Assembly: GCA_036897095.1 (NCBI GenBank)
Contig: JAYMSP010000151.1
Coordinates: 1-64,000, forward strand
Direction: 5' to 3'
DNA length: 64,000 bases
Source of the DNA: Plantago elongata
Taxonomy: Eukaryota; Streptophyta; Magnoliopsida; Lamiales; Plantaginaceae
In this document: piece after piece, positions 47,043 to 58,720 of the stretch
Layout of the letters: each line of letters starts with the position of its first letter
How positions within the stretch are numbered: the first letter of the stretch is position 1
The notes under the pieces: generated by a model
What the model was told of the DNA's origin: nothing
Database searches by the model: none
What the model saw: only the letters and a program-made list of their open reading frames with translations
Translations under genes and position numbers: made by a program

Positions 47043-47545
47043 TAGCCGAAAATACAAGTCTCAGCTAAATTAACAGGCTACACTTTCAAATTCCAGCTAC
47101 AAGAAAGCTCACGAAAACACGTACTTGAGTCTCGTAAGCATATAATTTATCCAACATTAAACATATAGTTGAAACACATATACAAATGATAGCCGAAAAT
47201 ACAAGTCTCAGCTAAATTAACAGGCTACATTTTCATCACTAAGCTTTACAATTAAAAGATCAAAACTTTCAATACACTAAAGCTCAAATCCAGCTACAAA
47301 AACACGTCATTGAGTACCTTGTAAGCATATAATTTACCCAACATTAAACATATACTAGTTGAAACACATACAAATGATATCGATAGCCAAAAATACAATT
47401 CTCAACTAAATTAACAGGCTACATTTCATCACTAAGCTTTACAATTAAATGATCAAAACTTTATATACACTAAAGCTCAAATTTCAGCTACAAAAAAGGC
47501 TAATCCTCGAAAGCATATAATCTGTCCAACATCAAAAAAATTGAT
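47043..47545. repeat. Three-unit tandem repeat in the villin leader intron
   Basis: Units start at TAGCCGAAAATACAAGTC (47043), the same words at 47190, and TAGCCAAAAATACAATTC (47384), so periods are about 147 and 194. Each continues CTCAGCTAAATTAACAGGCT, a CAGCTACAA block and AAGCATATAATTTATCCAAC. The first unit is shortened by about 45 bases. Confidence 0.88.
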
Positions 47546-47749
47546 CTTTTTATGATTTGGCGCATTACTGTATATGAATTTGAAAATGGAAACAACAACC
47601 CATTTCACCTAGACCAAAAATAATCAAATGAATTGAAATGCCGACCGCTAAACAACAGAAAGAAACGATTTTTATTTGAAAAAAAAGGCAAAAACCGAGC
47701 GAATCAAGAAACAAGAAAATGGATCAAGATATGATTTGAGTGAACAAAC

Positions 47750-47890
47750 CTTAATCTTTTCTCCAAGGGACGAAGCTCTTAAATTCCCCTTCTCTTGTTT
47801 CGGTTCAAGAGATTTTGTTTCTGTTAAAGGGATGATTTAAGAGAGAGAAATGAGAGAAATTGGAGACAAAGGAAAGAAAGGTTTATTGTA
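47750..47890 (-). other. Villin untranslated first exon
   Basis: Pyrimidine/CTCT-rich leader (TTTCTCTCATTTCTCTCTC) ending at a good donor. No upstream ATG was seen in the part read. The transcription start is a guess from composition; no clear TATA box. Confidence 0.65.
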
Positions 47891-50627
47891 TTGGAATTTG
47901 AAACAACATAGAAGAAGACCATGCAGAGCTGGCAAAATGGGAAAAATGCCTTTTATTTATTTTATCCAAAAAGTCACAAAATAAAGGCTCATCATCATTT
48001 TAAAACAAATTATTTTTTTCAGATAAAATAAGTTATTTATTTTACCTTTTTGACCAACTTTTTTGAGAGACCACTACACTTGTTATCTTCGTATGTAAGC
48101 TCATTCAAGATCCATTAAATTTATTTTAGCTCTGCTCAATGGAAAGATGAGCTCCCGACAGAGGGAGTATATGCATGGTAATAAAATTTTAATTGAGTTA
48201 TGAAATTTAAGTTGCGAGTATTAACTGGATTAAAAATGGGACTGTTTTGCATAATTCAAATCTCGAGACAAATACGATAAGAAAGGTAGTTTTAACCTAA
48301 ATAGTTACTCAAACAACTACTTACTAACCCATTAATTCATAATTTACATGCGATTTAAAAGTTTGTCCTTGCAATATTCAAAATGTGAGGTACCTACCCG
48401 TTTGCACTCCAAACTATAGGGATATTTAGATTTTTCAAGACCTAAGTAGTATTGGTAAGCCAAAAGAGTCGAGTTGCCAGGCAGTTTAATCTGCTTAATT
48501 TGCCCAGACTTCTTATTGTCACGAAACCCGTCACAAGCGCTCGTACAACAACGGCCGAAAGACTCAAAATTCAGAGTGAGTTAGTCGAATTGCTCAGTTT
48601 GCTATCACCACAACGTGCACATTGGTAGAGCAGTCAACTGATTAGAGAATTTATGGTGCTCAGTTAGTGCGGTTAAATAATATATTTATTTTTACTTCTT
48701 TTTTACTTTGTAATAGATTGGTTTTTAATTTAGTAAAATAATTAAAAAGAAAAATAGTTGAAAATTAAGAATGGTGCCATTGGGAGTTGGAACCATGGTA
48801 TGTGACAATAGCAAGGACCTAAGACTAGCTGCAGAACCAGTCAGCCCCAAGGGAATATAATATTATATATATATGTGTGTGTATGTGTGTTGTAGATGGT
48901 ATAAAGTAATTTCAGATGAAAATTTGAGAGGCCTCAATTGAGGCCTCTTCCCACAATGTGGGCCCGCCCCTGCCCGACATACTTTTTTCTATTCTGAGTA
49001 TTTATTAAGTGTGTGACTTGAATGTGTAAGGGAGTGTTTGTTTCCATACTCAAATTGAGTTTTATCCATTTCTTTTCATTTGCCTCTCAATTCCGTCTTA
49101 TTTAGCTTCTCAATTTACTCTATTTCAATTTGATTATTATTCGTTTGTTCGAAACAACCACTCCCGTAAGTTTAACTTCATAATGTAGAAACAATCACTC
49201 TGTAAATTCCTCCCTTCAATTTATTAACATTAATATTCTTTTTTCAATAAAAAAATTCATTTATTGCAGAAAACACTAAGCATATGGGACTGATTCGGAC
49301 AAAATCAAAGTTGAATTCTCTCAATTATTGTTGCATTTTTGTGTACAAAAACCATACAAAATTAAAAAAATTCAACTCCAGTTATAAGCCAAACATAATA
49401 CTCCCTCCCGAAAAGCTTCATTAGAATTGACGCATAATATTATGCGATAAGTTAAAATAATAATAAAAAATAAAGAAGGTGAAAAAAAATTAAAGTAATA
49501 AAAATATATATAAAGCAATTGCCCCCGTTGTTCTTTTGTCTTATAAAAATATTAATTAAAAAAATTCAAAATTACTTTCTAAAATTAAAAATAAAAGTAT
49601 TTTTTTAGAATTATTTATTTTTTTATTTTGACATTTTAAATGGTAACGAAAAATATGTCCCTTTTATTATTTGTTAACTGTACTATAGAAAAGCTCTAGT
49701 TTCTTGGTAAATTTTGTACCAGAGATGTTGGTGTTACATTTCATTTCCGGGAGTGTTCTTTAGTAATACGCCACAATAGTACAATACATCACACCTTTGA
49801 TATGCACAAATAGTAGGGAAAAAAACAAATAGTAGCAACTCACAACCTAACAAACCTGTCAAACTCGAGTTATGCAACAATTGGACTTATTTTATTTCTA
49901 GCTAATGCCCAAGACAATAGTGTACCTCATAATATGCTGCATATTAGGCATAATAATTTGAGCAATTCAGTGGCCAATCAAAAGTTCAATAAAATTAGCA
50001 ATACATGTACATTGCTGATTGCTCAATCCAAAAACAGCGGAGATGCCACCAAGAAAATATGTTGTCGAATAGACACAATTGCACAAGTTACATGGATGTC
50101 CGAAACTCTGACTTCAAATCTAACAAAATCAATATATCCAGTGCATTAATGACACAGGTAGTTATCACGGACTGTTGAAACACTGGCACGATGGTGAGTT
50201 TTCAGACTTCTGGGAGAGTTCGCATGTGCTAAGGAAATGGAGTAGGCCAGGATGGAGGTGAATAGTGCATAAAAGTACACAGGATATGGTGGTCATGTAT
50301 ACATATCATGTGAGGAATAAAGAGATAAAGCAACAATGACACCCCTAGGCCTCACCCCCACCACCTTCACAATTCTCACATGCTCAACGCAGGTCCGTTA
50401 ACTCTATGAACATGCAATCTCCCAACGGTACTACTCAATCACAGCCAAATATGAAACTTCGCACGGTTTTGTGCAAGGCAATGCATCATTTCCTTCTAAT
50501 TGATCGTCCCTTGGTTTTCTATTGTGTGTTAGATTCTTACTGACTGATGATATATAGGCTAAACAACCTATATTAGCCATTCAAAACCTGGTGTACGAGA
50601 AATGATCATGAAGGGAGGACAACAGAT
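47891..50627. other. Intergenic between villin promoter and CTU2 3' end
   Basis: Includes the villin promoter on the left and the CTU2 3' flank on the right. Seen inside: a Stowaway-like end (CAGAGGGAGTA, 48160); an (AT)n-(TG)n run at 48863-48890 followed by a hAT-type end (GGGCCCGCCCCTGC, 48960); a Tourist-like MITE at 49030-49166; a CTCCCTCCCG word at 49402. The open frame at 49934-50149 has no recognisable product and I do not call it a gene. Confidence 0.45.
49030..49166. mobile_element. Tourist-like MITE (PIF/Harbinger type)
   Basis: Ends GGGAGTGTTTGTTTCCA and, reverse complemented, GGGAGTGGTTGTTTCGA, with TAA on each side (49027-49029 and 49067+100, that is 49167-49169). 137 bases, non-coding. 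Confidence 0.75.
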
Positions 50628-53600
50628 TCAGGAACCATCGCTGTCAGACAACAGGCAATCTTGTATTTGCTCCCTGCAATAAAGGAAATAAAAACGATAA
50701 GATGATCTAGAATCAGAATCAAATTTGAGTAGGTTAAAACTATCATCTCTTAAACCCAAAATTTACATACAGATACAGCTTTCGAATTAGTTACGCGTTG
50801 ACAAAAAAGTCATTACACTCATCCCAATTCCGTTGTAACAGTTTCTGATATTTGCCTCGACAAGTTCAATCATCACTTAAACCCCTGTAGTGGGGAAACC
50901 TTGAAGGTTTATCCATGTAGGCAAGAGTTGATTATAGGATTTACAAAATGACAACATTGCTTGAATAACCTTCTCGAGGATACATCAAAAAAATGTTCCA
51001 TGCAAATGAAAACTCGACAGAGAAACAAATTCTTGTATAAAGATGTCTAACCTTAGTAACTTCTGGTTATTTCGGTTATCAATTGATTTGGCAGTCTTTG
51101 ATTGGGGCAGGAGTGAGTAGAAATAGTCCCAGGATGAGGGATCTTTTGGAAGAATCTGATATTGGCAACTTGAACATGCAACCAATTTAGTTCCGGCACT
51201 TGATTTTGCATTTCCAGAATTGTCCAAACTTGCATCGCTAGAATTCTTAAGTGGGCTATTGCACACGAGGCAAAACGATTCTGGAGGTAGAGATTTGTTG
51301 GGCTTTAAGTTGTACTTCTTTTGCCTCCTTTCAGAAGCTTGATTATCGCTATGATTGCAAATTTCTGGAATCTTATTGAAACAGAAAGGTGTAAGCTTCC
51401 CTGCCGTCCGTACAATTGTGCTTTCTCGTGAAGGATTTTCCTCCTGTAAAATGTAATAGATCATTAAATTTGTTCAAACTCAATATCATATATACAATGG
51501 GATTTATTATTTCTTTTTCTTTTGATAAACTACAATGAGACGGTGCCACTTCTGATACGGTAGAATGGCCTGTGCAAATTTTAGTACATTACGACAACGA
51601 CTTTCGAAATTTATATACTCCAATCACTTTACTGGCCAAATTGATGATGTGGCAAAAAAAGCTCTAATTTTCCCGCCAAAAACCTATTTTGACTGTATTT
51701 CTGCAGACTTTGACCATAATAAAAAATAAAATATATTGGCGGACACATGTCAACAGTTTGATTGTAATGATTGTTATTTCATTGGTTTGTAGTAAAATCA
51801 TGGCATACAGGAATGCAGTAGCAAGAGCCAAGAAGGCATATTGACAGGTGTAGGAGACAATGTTCGGTTCTTGTGCTTACTTGATTCTATGTTTAGCATT
51901 ATCTTGAGCATAAAAGGATTGTTAGGGTAAAGAGTGCATCTAGGTGACTTTATAACTAGTGCCAACTTTTATCCAACATGGTTTGAGGTAATAAAGAGTT
52001 GTGCAATTGCCATGCATAGATACCTGTAATAATTTCACAAATGAGGATATCAGCCCATTTATGCCCGCTCGAGGTTGCTGAATAGCTTCAACAGTCTTTA
52101 AACTGTCATAAATAACACAAGGTCTATGAGGAAATCATATAACCGCGATATGATGTAACTACAGTTACTACATCATCCACTCGAACACAGTTTGATCGGA
52201 TAATATGCAACAAACCTGTCCAGGCTGCATAACATAGTTAGCTCATCCAAAAGACAATCACGAAGAGGCAGCACCACAGGTATCTCCCACCGAGCATCTA
52301 CGGACTGAATATCTGCAGCCAGTGAGAAACCCTGCCCCTGATTAAGAAAAAATGGATGTCATCAAGAAATGAGAATAATTTTGGTTCCAATTACTTACGT
52401 TCTTTACTTTTCCCAGAGGTTACCTTAACAGTGGCTTCAAGAACACGGCAAGCTATTTGTGAAGTGCACGTTCCTAGCACCACTTTGGTATATCCGTTAT
52501 CAATAGCAATCTGCACAAATCAATATAAAATGCAAAGACTAAGAATGATATATCTGTTAGTACATCGACTGTTTGACCAAGAAAGCAAAGCATCAGACCT
52601 TTTGTAACGACAGCATACGCAGATGTGCCAATAGATCTTCTTTTCCAGTGGTATCACTAACAGCATTAAATAACTCTACTAGTGGATCCCGTATGGGAGT
52701 AGAATTATCTGAATATATATCTTCAGTACGAGCAACATGGAATTGCTTAACTGGTGGAGCCAAACTTGACACAATAAATTTCATCTCACTTATAGCCTGG
52801 ACAAAATCCTCACATGGGATTGGAGGAGCACTACTTTCGTCGATATAGGCAACACCAACACCAAACACTGGCAAAGGTCTATCTTTACTAACACTTGCAT
52901 CAAAATTCTTTTGCGCTTTCACTTGCAACTCATGAACAAATTGAAGAGCCACCCTGAAGATAATTGAAAATGCTCATAAACTTCAACGGGTAACAGTACA
53001 CACTGTGTTATTCTGATTACAGAGTCTCAGATTCCAATATTTGGATAATAGAATAATTACTTTACTTAAGCTTAACAGCAATCAATACAATAGGATTGAA
53101 GTATAAAAGCAAGAAGATAATCACACTTAAAGCGCAATGATATTCCAATATGAAGGATCAAATTTCAACTGCTAACTATGAGTAGCAAATCGAACCATGA
53201 ATCCATGAATACTATTAAAACCCAACTTCGTATTTACAACGCTAATACTAGACTGGCCAAAGGGCTAAAAGCGCGGATTAAAATGAAGTTGCAGTCAACA
53301 TACATGCATCAAGGAAGTCCCATTCTTAAGTGTGAGGTTTTTTCAATACAACAAATGCGATTCTATCGACTAGTTCTATTAAGCAAAGCGAATCTGTGGA
53401 ATGAGTATAATAGAAGTGAGCATCATCTTTCACAACACCAGTAACCAGCTGAAGGATGGTCATAAAAACATCAAAACAGTAAAATTATACAGACAGACTT
53501 ATTCGCTTACACTATCCAGATTGCCATAATTATACAATAGGATTGGAGTATAAAAGCAAGAAGAGAATCACACCAGATCTCTTTTTCACAGAATCCTACT

Positions 53601-54417
53601 TGTATTTTTTATTTTGTGTTTGGGTACTTGTATAGGAATCAAAATCCTACACGTACTTGTAAATATGATACTGGGGGTTTGTCATTGATTAAAATCTTAT
53701 TCTTAAGCAGTTCATTATGCAGTAAAAGAGAAAAACTAAAACTTGCAGTGCGAGCTAAGTCAGGAAAGATTTTTTCACTTGTATATCTTGAACCAGAAGA
53801 ACTTAAAGCGCAATGCTATTCCATTATGAAGGATCAAATTTTAGCAGCTCCCTTTCAGTAGCAAATCGTAACCATGCACATGTAGTGGCACGCCCCGACC
53901 AATTACAAAAAGAAGACACATCTAATCAACGAGACTAGAATGTAAAGAGTTAAATTATACAGACAGACTTATTCGCTTACACTATCCAGATTGCCATATA
54001 CATGAAGATTAATCCGCAACTAAGAGAATGAGATGAAAACAAATAAAACCCCCAAGCATTCGAATAGCAGTACAACCGTAACAAGCTAAAAAAACAATAC
54101 AAATTTAGGAATGGAAGTGATTACCTAGAAGAGATTCCACCTGAGAAAGCAACAAGCACTTTATCAGAAGGAGAAATCATGGCATTTGAAGTAACAGCGA
54201 ACCGAAACTTCCCGAACAAATTGATCCGGAAACAATCGGCACAAAACCTCCTCCCTTCTCCGCCGCCGGATAACTCCAAGTGCGTGGCCGCGATGGTTTT
54301 ATTAAGCTTGCACTTAATACAAATTGCGGAAGAAGTGCCGTTTGCGGGAGGTCTCTTCTGATCGTTTTCATCTGTGTAGCAACCTGATTGGCAGTTTCCG
54401 CCTGAATTGCACGCCAT
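50628..54417 (-). CDS. CTU2: Cytoplasmic tRNA 2-thiolation protein 2 (CTU2/NCS2), 7 exons, 457 aa
   Basis: Role: with CTU1/NCS6 it thiolates wobble uridine 34 (mcm5s2U) of cytosolic tRNA-Lys, -Glu and -Gln, using sulfur carried by URM1. Seen, exons 5' to 3': 54417-54125, 52953-52599, 52510-52424, 52337-52216, 52102-52024, 51443-51052, 50673-50628; total 1374 bases in one frame, all GT-AG. Residues 33-36 are CIKC and about 60-65 contain FCADC (zinc-ribbon type). The PP-loop region reads VLVAFSGGISSR at about 87-98, the altered ATP-loop typical of CTU2. TKVVLGTCTSQIACRVLEA follows near residue 225. Late cysteine pairs CLVC and CSSC lie in exon 6. The C-terminus REQIQDCLLSD fits the family end. 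Length matches Arabidopsis CTU2 (about 458, recalled). No clear AATAAA was seen just downstream. Looks intact. Confidence 0.95.
53091..53998 (-). repeat. Duplicated segment within CTU2 intron 1
   Basis: Blocks repeated in direct orientation about 450-700 bases apart: ATAGGATTGAAGTATAAAAG (53090 and 53538), ACTTAAAGCGCAATG with TATGAAGGATCAAATTT (53126 and 53803), and TACAGACAGACTTATTCGCT (53488 and 53959). The blocks are not all in the same order, so the intron grew by duplication plus later rearrangement. The intron spans 52954-54124. Confidence 0.8.
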
Positions 54418-54920
54418 TTGTTTGAGGTTCTGTCAGTTGTCCGGCCTCTTGAGACGAATGAATCGATGGGATTGTGTTGTTATCAGTTCAGTTGTGACCT
54501 AATAAACGACACCACTTCCAATGGGTCATTCCACTGCAGTTAAAAATTTAGTTGAAAATTTTGTCCAATAAATCTTTCAGATGACCGTGAATAATACCAT
54601 TTTTATTTTTTTATTTTTTAATATCTTTTTTTAAAAATTTAATATATTTTAAGAGTGTTTAGAAGTTGAAATTAATCAAATCAAATCATTAAAACTCAAT
54701 TTTTAATTATTTGATTGAAGAAATATTAGAATAAAAAAATCAGGAGAAAATATATCAATTATGACATTTGTAGATTCTTGTCTATTCTTTACAGTGATAG
54801 GTATCATCACCTGCATTGGATGCCTGACTTTGAAGCAGAGAACCCCATTCCAAAAATTGAATTCTATTGAGAATCTCAATTTCATCTGCATTTGGAGCTT
54901 CAATTCTAACTTGAATTTCA
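54418..54920. other. CTU2 promoter side, AT-rich
   Basis: Contains the 5' flank of the minus-strand CTU2 gene. No convincing TATA box was seen for it. The rest is AT-rich with GAACTGAATT-like debris. Confidence 0.4.
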
Positions 54921-55680
54921 CTATAAAATATAAATACACCCTCAGTATTACTCTTACCTACCTCACACTCTTCGGCTCAAACTCAAATCTGAAACAAACA
55001 ATCTTTCTTCAAGATGTCTTTTAGTTCGTCGTGGAAGCTGGTGATTCCAACTGCACAGATTTGGACGCCAAAATGAGAGAAAGATGCTCGAAACTACCAA
55101 GACTTCTTGTTGTACGATGCGAACATGAAGAAGCATCATGTGTACTTCATGGTTCGCAGTTTGATGAGGCAAAAGGAGCTTGGAACTTGGTGTTATCCTC
55201 ACAAGCAGGATAAAGCTCCAGAGAATTCTGTCTCAACTTCAATGGAATAATGCCTACTATTCTTTGGCAGAAATGAAGACTGACATTGAGAAGTTATACT
55301 TAAGATTCTCTATCTTCCGCAGAATCCTCTCTTGGGACGACGAGCGTCCAAAACATCATCGTCGCTCCACAAATTTAGCAGGTGGTAGAAATCGAGTGGA
55401 CTTGGAGGCTTGAGCAGAGATCATGGGATTCGATTGCCACAATCTGGTACCATGTTGTTGATGAACCACTATGGCCCCAACTCCATGTTCTTTTCAGGAC
55501 ATGTATCTGTGTTGATCCAGAGCAACTCGTGGACCTGAAATCACCCCGGAGTGGAAAGACATCGATTGTGATGATGTGAGACATGTGACCTGCGCAGTGA
55601 TTGAGCACCACAAATCACCCCTTCGTTGCTAGTGTTTAGTTATTTGTTGTATTATTAATAAATTCTTAGGTTTTATTTAA
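54921..55680 (+). pseudogene. Unrecognised TATA-led transcription-unit-like sequence
   Basis: A strong TATA element (CTATAAAATATAAATACACC, 54921-54940) is followed by a CT-rich leader and an ATG at 55013 that opens only three codons before a possible exon junction (TTTTAG). From 55020 to 55600 the GC content and mixed open frames look like decayed coding sequence; for example one frame reads KKHHVYFMVRSLMRQKELG near 55125. I do not recognise any of it. It could be a decayed second gene of the adjacent Harbinger element or a host pseudogene. Confidence 0.3.
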
Positions 55681-55828
55681 TGCTGCATTGTTCAAATGTT
55701 GTAATGTTTAGTTTCTAATCAAATGAAAAGGGGTGTTTTACTGAAATACAATACACGAAATATTGAGAAACAAACAAACAACACACGTTCGAAGAAAATA
55801 AACAATAACACAACGAATATCAAAACAA

Positions 55829-57223
55829 CTACTCTGGAATAGGACCACTGAAAGACCAAACATGTTCCATCGTGTCCTCTTGAAGTTGAAGATGGAGGTC
55901 TCGACTTTCTACATCAGCCCTTCTCTTCAAATATCCTTCAATTGAATTGATGACGGAATCCCTACGCTGGAACACATAATCATTGTTATTGTCCATGCCT
56001 AATTCTTGTGCATCTTCTCGTATTTCACGTATGATATCTTTGTAGTTAATATATAAGTGGCGCTCATCCTCCACTATCATGTTGTGCAAACAAATACAAC
56101 AATTCATGATTCTAGCAAGATCTTGTCGGATATGGGCCAAAGTTGGATCCTTAATCACTTTGAAGCGCGATTGTAGAACTCTGAAAGCACGTTCAACGTA
56201 TTTCCAGACTGCCACTTGGTGCGTAGCAAACTTAGCATGTTTTGGAGTAATTGGCCCCTTGATCGATTTCAGAAAGGTTGTCCACTTCGGATATATACCA
56301 CCCGTTAGATAGTACCCCATTTTGTATTTGTGACCATTAAAGATGAAGTTAGCGGGAGGAGCTTTACGGTGTAGCAATTCGACGAACACGGGTGACCTTT
56401 CGACCACCGTGATATCGTTCAACTTTCTTGAAACACCAAAGAAAGAATGTCAAATCCAAGTATCTTGAGATGCAACTGCTTATAGAATAAGTGTCCTGTT
56501 CTTTCCTTGGACTTCACCCTTCCAAGTAGAAGGACAATTCTTCCATTGTCAATGCATGCAATCGATACTTCCAAGCATGTCGGGGAAACTTCTTGCCGTG
56601 TTCACCTCGAGTAACTGACGAACATCTTCATCATTGACACTTTTCATATTCGTCGGGCCAAATATAGCAACAACACCATCACAAAAACGTCGTAAAGCTT
56701 CTTGACTAGTAGATTCTGCAGCTCGTGTGTACTCGTCCATCGTGTCTGCACATACACCATAAGCAAGTTGACGCATCACGGAAATGCATTTTTGTTTGGT
56801 CGTGAAACCCAAACGCCCAGTTGCATCCGCATGTTGTTGAAATAATGAATCGTGTTGCTCCAAAGCATTCACGATCTGGAGAAACAATGACCTTGACATC
56901 CTAAAATGACGTCGAAACTTGACCGCCCCTCATATAGGACGTTCAACAAAGTAATCACGCTCGAGATGATTCGTAAATGTTTCCCTGTCCCGCTCAATGT
57001 ACTTGTGGGTATATTCCGACCACCTTGGCCGGGTTTGAGATTGCTCGGTGTGGGTAAGTAGAATAAGAACGACTTCTTTAATGAGTTGGGTAGCACAGGT
57101 GTAGTAATCGGGCTTAGTGTTTGAAGTGGAACTTTCGTGATCACTCCAACTAGGTGGTAGTTCTGCATCGTCATCGGAACTGGACGACGATATAATGTAG
57201 TTTTGGATTGTAGATGAAGACAT
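55829..57223 (-). mobile_element. PIF/Harbinger transposase, Plant_tran (PF04827-like) clade
   Basis: The minus strand carries a nearly complete transposase. It begins with an acidic N-terminus (57223-56930, IISSSSSDDDAELPPSWS) and RDRETFTNHLERDYFVE, then MSRSLFLQIVNALEQHD and VMRQLAYGVCADTMDEYTR, then MLGSIDCMHW (first catalytic Asp). FFGVSRKLNDITVVERSP follows (second Asp region), then GGIYPKWTTFLKSIKGP and YVERAFRVLQSRF (catalytic Glu), CLHNMIVEDER and the stop at 55829. The frame is broken by a few stops and shifts (around 56930 and 56430-56520), so this copy is dead, though not very old. Such DDE transposases cut and paste DNA into TTA/TAA sites. Two strong hairpins at 57419-57503 lie beyond its 5' end. 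Confidence 0.88.
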
Positions 57224-57418
57224 TTTGGAGAAGTTTAGACGTTTTGAGTTTAAGAAGGGAGATAAATGAAATGTGGTGAAATGAATTGAAAGTGAAGTAT
57301 TTATAGAGTTCGAAAAAATATAGCCGTTGAAGATTTTTTGTTTTCAATTTTGATTTAATAAAAAAAAATCAAAAAAAAGACGATATGGTTGTTGGTGGTG
57401 GGCATATGGCTGTTGGTG

Positions 57419-57503
57419 CCTTGAAGCAGCCGAATCGGCTGCTTCAAGGCTTGACTGACCATACGACCGGCCTAAGGGGCTCAGTTGGAGCCCCTTCGGC
57501 CGG
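57419..57503. repeat. Two adjacent strong hairpins beside the Harbinger transposase
   Basis: Hairpin 1: CCTTGAAGCAGCCG (57419-57432), a 3-base loop, and its exact complement 57436-57449. Hairpin 2: CCGGCCTAAGGGGCT (57467-57481), a 7-base loop, and its complement 57489-57503 with one mismatch. They lie about 200 bases upstream of the transposase start, possibly in the element's terminal region. Confidence 0.9.
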
Positions 57504-58225
57504 CTGTTTGGTACGATAACCACTTAAATTATATCAAGTAAGGCTTTAGCCACTCCGGACCTAAAAATATGGTCATGTTTCATATGGTTAAATTATAACC
57601 CATTTAGAATGCTTCGTTTGTTTCGGGCCATAGATCTGGAGAGAGTATTTTTATTCCACTATTAATGGCGTAATATGGACAAAAACCGCTTCATGCGTTT
57701 GTTTCTAAATTTCGGTTAACGGGTATTATTTCACTTCATTGATTGTGACACCTCTGAATTGGGCCACAAATTTCATTTGATAACAAAAAAACGTTTGATC
57801 CTTGTTTGTATTTAGTACAGAATATTGTTGGACTTTTGTTTGATCATTTGACAACTTTCTTTTTCATTTTTCATTTCTTTTAAAACTACATTATTTATTC
57901 TTATTTTTTTAAAACTTCAAATTTTGCATTATTTTAAATGTTGTTAATTAATTATATAATATTAAATAAAAAAATCAAAAGATACATTCTATAAAAATAA
58001 AATCAATTACATTACAATTTGTTATAATACACGTCTTTTTTAAAATTTTGTGTAAATTAAATTACTACATATAATACTACATAAAAATATGTTTTTAAAT
58101 TATATTATATTATATTTTATTTGAAAGAATATTGAAAGAATTGATCAGTTATTAGAAATGGAAAAACAAAATAAAAGATAAAGAGAAAGGAAATAGAAAC
58201 GAGAAACAAAACAAAGAAAATATAA
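57504..58225. other. Intergenic, AT-rich
   Basis: No gene or clear repeat ends recognised. Confidence 0.4.
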
Positions 58226-58383
58226 GGGGCTGTTTGTCAAGCAATTGTAATCGGTCCATTTGGCTCGATGAACAGTGATTTGGCCTAAAATACACTTAAA
58301 ATACTCTCATTTCAATTCCATTCCAAACACAATTTCACCAAAATCCATCCAAACGCCATTCAAATTCTATACCAATCAGCCCC
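58226..58383. mobile_element. Tourist-like MITE with TAA target duplication
   Basis: Starts GGGGCTGTTTGTCAAGC and ends CCAATCAGCCCC (GGGGCTGATTGG reverse complemented). TAA flanks it on both sides (58223-58225 and 58384-58386). 158 bases; PIF/Harbinger type. Confidence 0.85.
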
Positions 58384-58447
58384 TAAATTAGTACTAAATA
58401 CTAACGCATGCATACATAAATAAATAATATAGTACTAAGAAATTAAG

Positions 58448-58720
58448 TACTCCCTCCGTTCCAAAAAATCTTCCTACCTGTTTACTTTCTATTAAATTAA
58501 GGTAAATAAATATTTTAATAGTTTGGGTGGGGTATTATATTGGTTAAGTTGTAAGTGGGTGATAAAGTAAGAGAGATTGAATAAAATGATGATGAAGTAG
58601 AAAAGAAATATAACAAAAAGTTAGTTAGTGGCAAAAAGAATTCCATTTATGGGTTAGAAAGTTTGTAACAAAACGCCAAAAAAAGGAAAGCATGAAGCTT
58701 TAAAAAGACCAGAGGGAATA
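58448..58720. mobile_element. Stowaway-like MITE
   Basis: Begins TA-CTCCCTCCGTTCC and ends ACCAGAGGGAA-TA; about 273 bases, non-coding, with TA at both borders. Confidence 0.72.

Larger units (their letters stand above)
45637..47749 (-). other. Villin 5'-leader intron, 2.1 kb
   Basis: The leader exon ends with donor AAG-GTTTGT at 47750; the acceptor TTTCAG precedes 45635, 21 bases before the ATG. Inside are a SINE (45918-46163) and a tandem repeat (47043-47545). Long first introns in the leader often enhance expression in plants, but nothing in the sequence proves that here. Confidence 0.75.

Noticed and set aside
47043-47545. CRISPR-like array
   Set aside because: Three long imperfect tandem units in a plant intron without spacers; an ordinary tandem duplication.
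49934-50149. Small protein gene of 71 codons
   Set aside because: No homology recognised, no splice context, no TATA box; AT-rich flank of CTU2.
54179-54361. Plus-strand frame over CTU2 exon 1
   Set aside because: Antisense shadow of the verified CTU2 exon.
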